DNA of 64,000 bases, from contig CAJJBI010000006.1 of NCBI GenBank assembly GCA_905182465.1, forward strand, positions 248,001 to 312,000, given 5' to 3'. Shown piece by piece: positions 59,514-64,000 of this stretch. This DNA is from Opitutaceae bacterium BACL24 MAG-120322-bin51 (GTDB lineage: Bacteria; Verrucomicrobiota; Verrucomicrobiia; Opitutales; Coraliomargaritaceae). The translations under genes were made by a program, and so were the position numbers. Every line of letters begins with the position of its first letter. Position 1 is the stretch's first letter. The notes beneath the pieces were generated by a model, which saw nothing but the letters and a program-made list of their open reading frames with translations, made no database searches and had not been told where the DNA came from.

Positions 59514-60113
59514 ATGCCCATCGCGGTTATTGCAGGTCTCGGAAATCCAGGATCTAAATACCGCAACACCCGACACAACATCGGCTATGCCCTTGTTGAT
59601 CAGTTAGCTACAAAATACGGCGCTACATGGAAACATGAAGCCCGCTTTGAAGCAGAGGTCGCAGTGATCCAGCACGATGAGCGCAAGCTCATGCTGCTCA
59701 AGCCGCAGACCTTTATGAATGCCAGTGGTCGCTCTCTCGGAACCGCGCTGCGCTACCGCAAGCTGTCCGCTGAATCGTTACTCGTCATTTACGACGACCT
59801 TACTCTCGATTTAGGACGGATTAAGCTGAGTGTCAGTGGCAGTGCTGGCGGCCATAACGGGATCGCTGATATTCTAACTCAAGTCGGCACAGGTTTTGCC
59901 CGCTTCCGAGTTGGGATCGGAGCTAAGCCACACAAAGAGATGGACCTCGCTGACTACGTTCTAAGCAAATTTTCAAAGGACGAACAAACTATTTTGGCGG
60001 ATCACAGCCCAATTTTTCTCGATCAGATACACTTGATCTTGAATGAAGGCATCGATTCCTCCATGAACATAATTAACCAACGCATAGCTACACCGCATGA
60101 GCGCAACGACTAA
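59514..60113 (+). CDS. pth: Peptidyl-tRNA hydrolase
   Basis: Releases tRNA from peptidyl-tRNA lost by ribosomes. The start at 59514 (MPIAVIAGLGNPGSKYRNTR) gives 199 residues; the open frame to 59490 is not needed. The catalytic His is in RHNIGYALVDQL, LLKPQTFMNASGRSLGTALR contains the substrate contacts, and VIYDDLTLDLGRIKLSVSGS the catalytic Asp. The gene overlaps rpsF by 17 bases, and rplY-pth adjacency is common in bacteria. Confidence 0.96.
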   Translation: MPIAVIAGLGNPGSKYRNTRHNIGYALVDQLATKYGATWKHEARFEAEVAVIQHDERKLMLLKPQTFMNASGRSLGTALRYRKLSAESLLVIYDDLTLDLGRIKLSVSGSAGGHNGIADILTQVGTGFARFRVGIGAKPHKEMDLADYVLSKFSKDEQTILADHSPIFLDQIHLILNEGIDSSMNIINQRIATPHERND

Positions 60114-60396
60114 AAATAAGTATAAAGCCACTTTCATCCTAGACCTCCGCGAATCCGAAGACGATTCCGCTAAAGTTATGGCTGACCTCAACGAAATCTT
60201 GAAGTCCATCGGAGGCGAGCCATCCGACAGCGAAGATCTTGGTATGCTCGACTTCGCTCGTGCTGCAGATCGTCGCTACACTCAAGGTCACTATATCGAG
60301 ATCTACTTTGAGGGTACTGGCGATGTGCCTTCAACTCTGAAGGAAAAGCTCAAACTTGACAAGCGCGTCAACCGTATCTTCGTCGAGTCCAAATAA
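60097..60396 (+). CDS. rpsF: 30S ribosomal protein S6
   Basis: 99 residues, normal for S6 (a partner of S18). KYKATFILDLRESEDDSAKV and MLDFARAADRRYTQGHYIEI show the ferredoxin-like fold. The start at 60097 lies inside pth (17-base overlap), so the two are probably translationally coupled. Followed by ssb after 21 bases. The rpsF-ssb-rplI order is typical, although rpsR is missing here. Confidence 0.94.
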   Translation: MSATTKNKYKATFILDLRESEDDSAKVMADLNEILKSIGGEPSDSEDLGMLDFARAADRRYTQGHYIEIYFEGTGDVPSTLKEKLKLDKRVNRIFVESK

Positions 60397-60417
60397 CACT
60401 ACAAACCCACGACCACT

Positions 60418-60897
60418 ATGGCCTCATTCAACAAAGTTATTTTGATGGGAAACCTAACCCGCGACCCTGAAACTCGCGTTACGGCCACTGGTTTGACTAT
60501 TTGTAAGCTCGGGCTCGCTGTATCTCGCTCATTCACGACCAAGGATGGCGAACGCCGCGAAGAGACCACTTTCGTAGACATTGACGCATTTGGTAAGCAG
60601 GCTGAAGTGATCACTAAGTATTTCCGCAAAGGTAAGCCCATCTTAATCGAAGGTCGCCTCAAGCTAGACCAATGGGAGGCTAACGATGGCCAAAAGCGAA
60701 GCAAAATGGGCGTCGTGATGGAGACTTTTCAATTCGTTGGCAATCGCGATGACAGCGATTCCAGCGGTAGTAATAGTGATTCCGGAGGTTACGAGCAGAG
60801 CTCGCCCCCCAAGCGGCAGGCTGCCGCTGAAAAGCCCGCCACAAATGAAGATTTCTCCGCGGACGAAGACACTCTCGATGAAGACGTGCCATTCTAG
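60418..60897 (+). CDS. ssb: Single-stranded DNA-binding protein
   Basis: 159 residues. OB fold at residues 3-105 (FNKVILMGNLTRDPETRVTA, ETTFVDIDAFGKQAEVITKY), a disordered Ser/Gly-rich linker and the acidic tip DEDTLDEDVPF, which recruits repair and replication proteins. Between rpsF and rplI. No Shine-Dalgarno sequence before its ATG. Confidence 0.97.
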   Translation: MASFNKVILMGNLTRDPETRVTATGLTICKLGLAVSRSFTTKDGERREETTFVDIDAFGKQAEVITKYFRKGKPILIEGRLKLDQWEANDGQKRSKMGVVMETFQFVGNRDDSDSSGSNSDSGGYEQSSPPKRQAAAEKPATNEDFSADEDTLDEDVPF

Positions 60898-60954
60898 GCC
60901 TACGACTTCCTTTTCTCAATTTACCAACAAATTATTTAATACACCGATAGCATC

Positions 60955-61461
60955 ATGGCCAACAATCAGGTTCTCCTCCTCCAACCCATCAATGGACTCG
61001 GCGCCGAAGGCGACACAGTCACTGTAAAAGCTGGCTTCGCCCGCAACTTTCTGTTGCCTCGCAAACTAGCGCTTCCGATCACGCAGGCTAACAAGAAGCA
61101 CGTCGAGTCGCTCCTCAAAGCTCGTGAAGCCCGCGAGCAAAAGGAATTCGAAGATTCACGTGGACTCAGCGAACGCATCGAAAAGACTAGTATCGCAATC
61201 GCTGTGAAAACAGGTGAGGGTGGTAAAATGTTTGGTGCGGTCACCGCTAACGATGTGCTTGAGCGCCTTAAGGCAGAGGGTATCGAGCTCGTGAAGAAGC
61301 AACTTCAGATAGCAGCACCCATCAAAGAGCTCGGTTCACATACGGCCGCCATTAAACTGCACGCTGACATCGAGACTGAACTCAAGTTTGAGGTCGTCTC
61401 CGAGAATCCAATCGAAGAAAGTGCGGATTCGGAGAAAGAAATTGCTGACGACGACGAATAA
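60955..61461 (+). CDS. rplI: 50S ribosomal protein L9
   Basis: 168 residues. The N-terminal domain is VLLLQPINGLGAEGDTVTVK and GFARNFLLPRKLALPITQAN, followed by the connecting helix, and the C-terminal domain has GGKMFGAVTANDVLERLKAE. A 20-residue acidic tail ends the protein. In the cluster after ssb, 57 bases apart. Confidence 0.96.
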   Translation: MANNQVLLLQPINGLGAEGDTVTVKAGFARNFLLPRKLALPITQANKKHVESLLKAREAREQKEFEDSRGLSERIEKTSIAIAVKTGEGGKMFGAVTANDVLERLKAEGIELVKKQLQIAAPIKELGSHTAAIKLHADIETELKFEVVSENPIEESADSEKEIADDDE

Positions 61462-61498
61462 CTGTTGGCAACGCCTCGTTGTTTTCACTCAATAGGGG

Positions 61499-62941
61499 AT
61501 GTCTTCTGATTCAGAACCAGCTTTCGGGCGAGCTAGTAGCGATAGAAAGTTCTCCAATAAAAAGGGGAATTCTCTGACTGAGGACTCAATACGTACTCAA
61601 CCTCACAACATCGAGGCGGAAGAAGGTTTACTAGCTGCATGCCTCATTGATGGTGGTCACGACGTCATTACTACATGCATAGAGAGTCACATCTCTCCGG
61701 AGTGTTTTTATAAGACGCAGCATCAGATTATCTTTTCGGCAATTATTGCACTCTTTGAAGAGGGTAATCCCGTCGATGAGATTATCTTGCACGAATACCT
61801 AGTTAAAGCGGGTAGCTCTGAGGACATTGGGGGTATTGCTGGTATTTACCACATTCAGGGCAGAATTGAAACACCTGCTCACGCAAAGTATTACGCGGGT
61901 ATTGTTCACGAGAAGTATTTATTGCGCAGGCTCATCCGCACATCGCGAGAGGCGACCGAGGCATGTTATGAACAGCAAGAGGACATTTCTGTATTCATCG
62001 ATCGAATCGAAGAGGAAATACACAATATCAGTAGTGGACGCATCGTTAAAGTAGCGACCCCGATTGATGAATCAGTTGAACAAGCGGTTGCTGATATATA
62101 CGCGATGTTAAACGGTAAGGATGAGGCCGACGGCGTCATGTCTGGTTTCCGCGATCTCGATGGAATGACATATGGTTTCCACCCGGGTCAAATGATCGTT
62201 TTGGCAGCGCGTCCTTCAGTGGGGAAGACCAGTTTTGCTATGAATTTCGCGGAACATGCGATTCTCCCTGACGGTGGTCGTTCTGCAACAGGTGTTATGG
62301 TCTTCAGCCTCGAAATGACCGCTTCACAGCTAGCTATGAGGTTGATCTGTTGCCGTGCTCGCGCTGACATGAGGAAAATCCGAGACCGGATCGCGTCCAA
62401 GAAGGACATGCAAGAAATTGCAAACACGGTCAAAGAACTGAAAGGCAAACCCCTCTGGATCGATGACTCAGCATCATCCACAATTCTCGATATTCGTGCC
62501 AAAGCTAGGCGGATTGATTCGAAGCACCGCTTAGGTTTGATTGTCATTGATTACCTTCAGTTGATTAAAGGCACGGACTCTCGGGCTCCACGTGAACAAC
62601 AGATCGCCGATATCTCTCGGGGCGTCAAAGGCATGGCGAAGGAGCTCAATGTGCCAGTCGTCGTGCTCAGTCAGCTAAATCGCGAGTCGGAGAAAGAGAA
62701 CCGCGATCCACGCCTCTCTGACCTCCGTGAATCTGGCTCGATTGAGCAAGATGCCGACGTTGTGATGCTACTTCATCGCCCGAAAAAGAGCGACGACGAT
62801 GAGACCGTCGAAGGTGATGGCATGTTTAATGAGCACGAGCATATTAAATTAATCATTGCCAAACAACGAAATGGACCCGTTGGTGAAATTGACCTAACAT
62901 TTGTCCGCCGCTACACACGTTACGAGAATTTCCACCGCTAA
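61499..62941 (+). CDS. dnaB: Replicative DNA helicase
   Basis: 480 residues. The N-terminal DnaB domain (about 30-140) with [20 protein letters not shown], and the RecA-type motor with Walker [21 protein letters not shown] and Walker [21 protein letters not shown], then [20 protein letters not shown]. No intein interrupts it. The ATG has AGGGG directly before it (too close for a proper Shine-Dalgarno). 37 bases after rplI. Confidence 0.97.
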   Translation: MSSDSEPAFGRASSDRKFSNKKGNSLTEDSIRTQPHNIEAEEGLLAACLIDGGHDVITTCIESHISPECFYKTQHQIIFSAIIALFEEGNPVDEIILHEYLVKAGSSEDIGGIAGIYHIQGRIETPAHAKYYAGIVHEKYLLRRLIRTSREATEACYEQQEDISVFIDRIEEEIHNISSGRIVKVATPIDESVEQAVADIYAMLNGKDEADGVMSGFRDLDGMTYGFHPGQMIVLAARPSVGKTSFAMNFAEHAILPDGGRSATGVMVFSLEMTASQLAMRLICCRARADMRKIRDRIASKKDMQEIANTVKELKGKPLWIDDSASSTILDIRAKARRIDSKHRLGLIVIDYLQLIKGTDSRAPREQQIADISRGVKGMAKELNVPVVVLSQLNRESEKENRDPRLSDLRESGSIEQDADVVMLLHRPKKSDDDETVEGDGMFNEHEHIKLIIAKQRNGPVGEIDLTFVRRYTRYENFHR

Positions 62942-62968
62942 AGCCTACGTCCGATTACTTTTATTAAA

Positions 62969-64000
62969 ATGCGCATCTTACAGACAGTCTCTTTCTTCGC
63001 AGCCAGCTTGATCGCTATTTGTCTGCCGACTCAATCTACTTACGCAAGGAAGCTGAAACCTATCCGATTATCAACCGAATTATCACTCGAGTTCGATGGT
63101 TTCCGCTCGACCAGTGACCAATACGTGATGGGTAATGTCCAGTTGCGCCCTGGTATGAATTATAATCCGGCGCTGCTCGACCAGTCGATTCGTGCTCTCT
63201 ACAGCACGGGTTATTTTGAATTTGTTGAGGCTCGTGTCGACAAGGCGCAAAATCAAACCGTCGACGTGGTTTTCGAGCTAGTTTCCAAGTATACTATCGA
63301 ACGCATCCGCTTTCTAGGTAACGATAAATACACTGATTCACGCCTAGCCTCAAAGGCCGAGCTTGAGACTGGTAAATCGCTGGACGAGTATCTAGTCAGC
63401 GTTGGCGCGGATAACATTGCCGCTTATTACGTAGAAAAAGGCTTTCCTGATGTAGAGGTCGACTACCGCATACAGCGTGATGAGCAAACTGGCTACGCAG
63501 TGGTCAGCTACGATGTCGACGAAGGTGGTAAAGTCCGTATCGATGAAATCTTCTTCGAAGGAAACGAAGCCTTTCAGTGATAAAAAGCTCCTCAAGCAAC
63601 TTGAAACAAGTAAGCACGGGTGGCTATCTTGGTTGACGGGTTCCGGGAAGTTCGACGAAAAGAAATTCAAAGAAGACCTCACCACTCTTCGTAAGTTTTA
63701 CAGTGACTCTGGTTTTCTCGACTGTGAGATCAACGAGGAAAAAGTATCCATTGATTTCGTCGAGTCTGATGAAATTGTAATTACCATTCCTCTAGTCGAA
63801 GGGCAGCTCTACTATCTCGGAGAGTTCTCTGTTGAAAATGCTACCGTCTACACCACGGACGAGCTACTCGACGTGGTGCGCCTAGAGAAAGGTGATCCAT
63901 TTTCTCCGCAGGACGTGGATGATGCCGCCATTGCCATCCGCGATTACTACACTTCGAGTGGCTACCTTGATTCTAGGGTTCGTGCCGAACGCGTTCCAAA
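62969..64000 (+). CDS. bamA: Outer-membrane assembly factor BamA, 5' part, frameshifted, cut by window end
   Basis: The central BAM component that inserts beta-barrel proteins. Signal peptide (LQTVSFFAASLIAICLPTQS), then POTRA domains with GNVQLRPGMNYNPALLDQSI, IERIRFLGNDKYTDSRLASK and VDEGGKVRIDEIFFEGNEAF. The frame breaks at 63572-63574: an extra T in TTT makes AFQ-stop, while one base less reads FSDKKLLKQLETSKHGWLSW and further POTRA sequence to the edge. An essential gene, hence most likely an assembly error. Its barrel lies beyond 64000. 28 bases after dnaB. Confidence 0.92.

Noticed and set aside
62969-63580. Programmed frameshift in bamA at TTT
   Set aside because: There is no slippery heptamer plus downstream structure, and similar one-base breaks occur in many unrelated genes here.

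Overview
The window looks like chromosomal DNA of a Gram-negative, heterotrophic bacterium. The best guess is Verrucomicrobiota, class Opitutia (Coraliomargarita/Puniceicoccaceae-like). This is inference: there is no rRNA gene here. It rests on a C-terminal D-x-D-G / '[10 protein letters not shown]'-type module joined to autotransporter-like repeats, a fused ArsR/SAM-methyltransferase regulator, an outer-membrane and exopolysaccharide apparatus, and the general character of the housekeeping proteins. There is no phage, transposon, integron, CRISPR array or toxin-antitoxin pair that I can support. Two tRNA genes are present.

Layout. 1-7.2 kb (minus): enolase, a YfgM-like membrane protein, purU, a small membrane protein, carB. 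7.3-10.2 kb (plus): an envelope cluster of a membrane-anchored repeat protein with a PEGA-like tail, a Gly/Ser-rich secreted protein and a small secreted protein. 10.3-22.5 kb: ilvB, a YmdB-type phosphodiesterase, a Cys-rich secreted protein, a HemY-type oxidase, ArsR-methyltransferase, tRNA-Leu, an RGG-rich protein, LMW phosphatase, purD, lepA. 22.6-31.1 kb: a TonB-dependent receptor, an RNase D-like exonuclease, a metallo-beta-lactamase-fold protein, a gamma-carbonic anhydrase-like protein, an HMCES/YedK protein, DNA polymerase III delta', nth, a lipoate ligase-like protein. 31.2-42 kb: an RmlD-like reductase, hisC, a CNNM/CorC-like protein, then an exopolysaccharide locus (TPR protein, outer-membrane barrel, Wza-like exporter, Wzz/BY-kinase) and uppP. 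42-54.7 kb: trpD, glmM, a TPR protein, an orphan DNA methyltransferase, a DUF2288 protein, CBS and cNMP/FHA sensor proteins, ybaB-recR, an M50 protease, folB-folK, a SelW-like protein, a sugar-binding protein, a GH20 hexosaminidase, tRNA-Pro. 54.8-58.6 kb: a trypsin-like/autotransporter-like secreted protein, a YugP-like metallopeptidase, a thioredoxin-like protein. 58.8-64 kb: rplY-pth-rpsF-ssb-rplI-dnaB-bamA, all on plus.

Two window-wide properties matter more than any single locus. First, at least 13 genes, including eno, glmM and bamA, are broken by frameshifts. About 14 behave as one-base insertions and about 3 as one-base deletions, and the protein resumes in the next frame with family-typical sequence. 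This points to an indel-rich assembly, so I annotate the full reconstructed spans as CDS and do not call these genes pseudogenes. Second, almost no start codon, even of ribosomal protein genes, is preceded by a Shine-Dalgarno sequence.

The genes mostly serve core metabolism (glycolysis, pyrimidine, purine, branched-chain, histidine, tryptophan, folate, haem), DNA replication and repair, and envelope biogenesis (GlmM, UppP, BamA, exopolysaccharide export). I did not find a clear new defence or mobile system. The least explained items are the 7.3-10.2 kb envelope cluster, the terminator sitting directly in front of the exporter start codon, an orphan terminator at 47.9 kb, a tRNA-Leu with an AAG anticodon, and the secreted trypsin-like/autotransporter-like protein.
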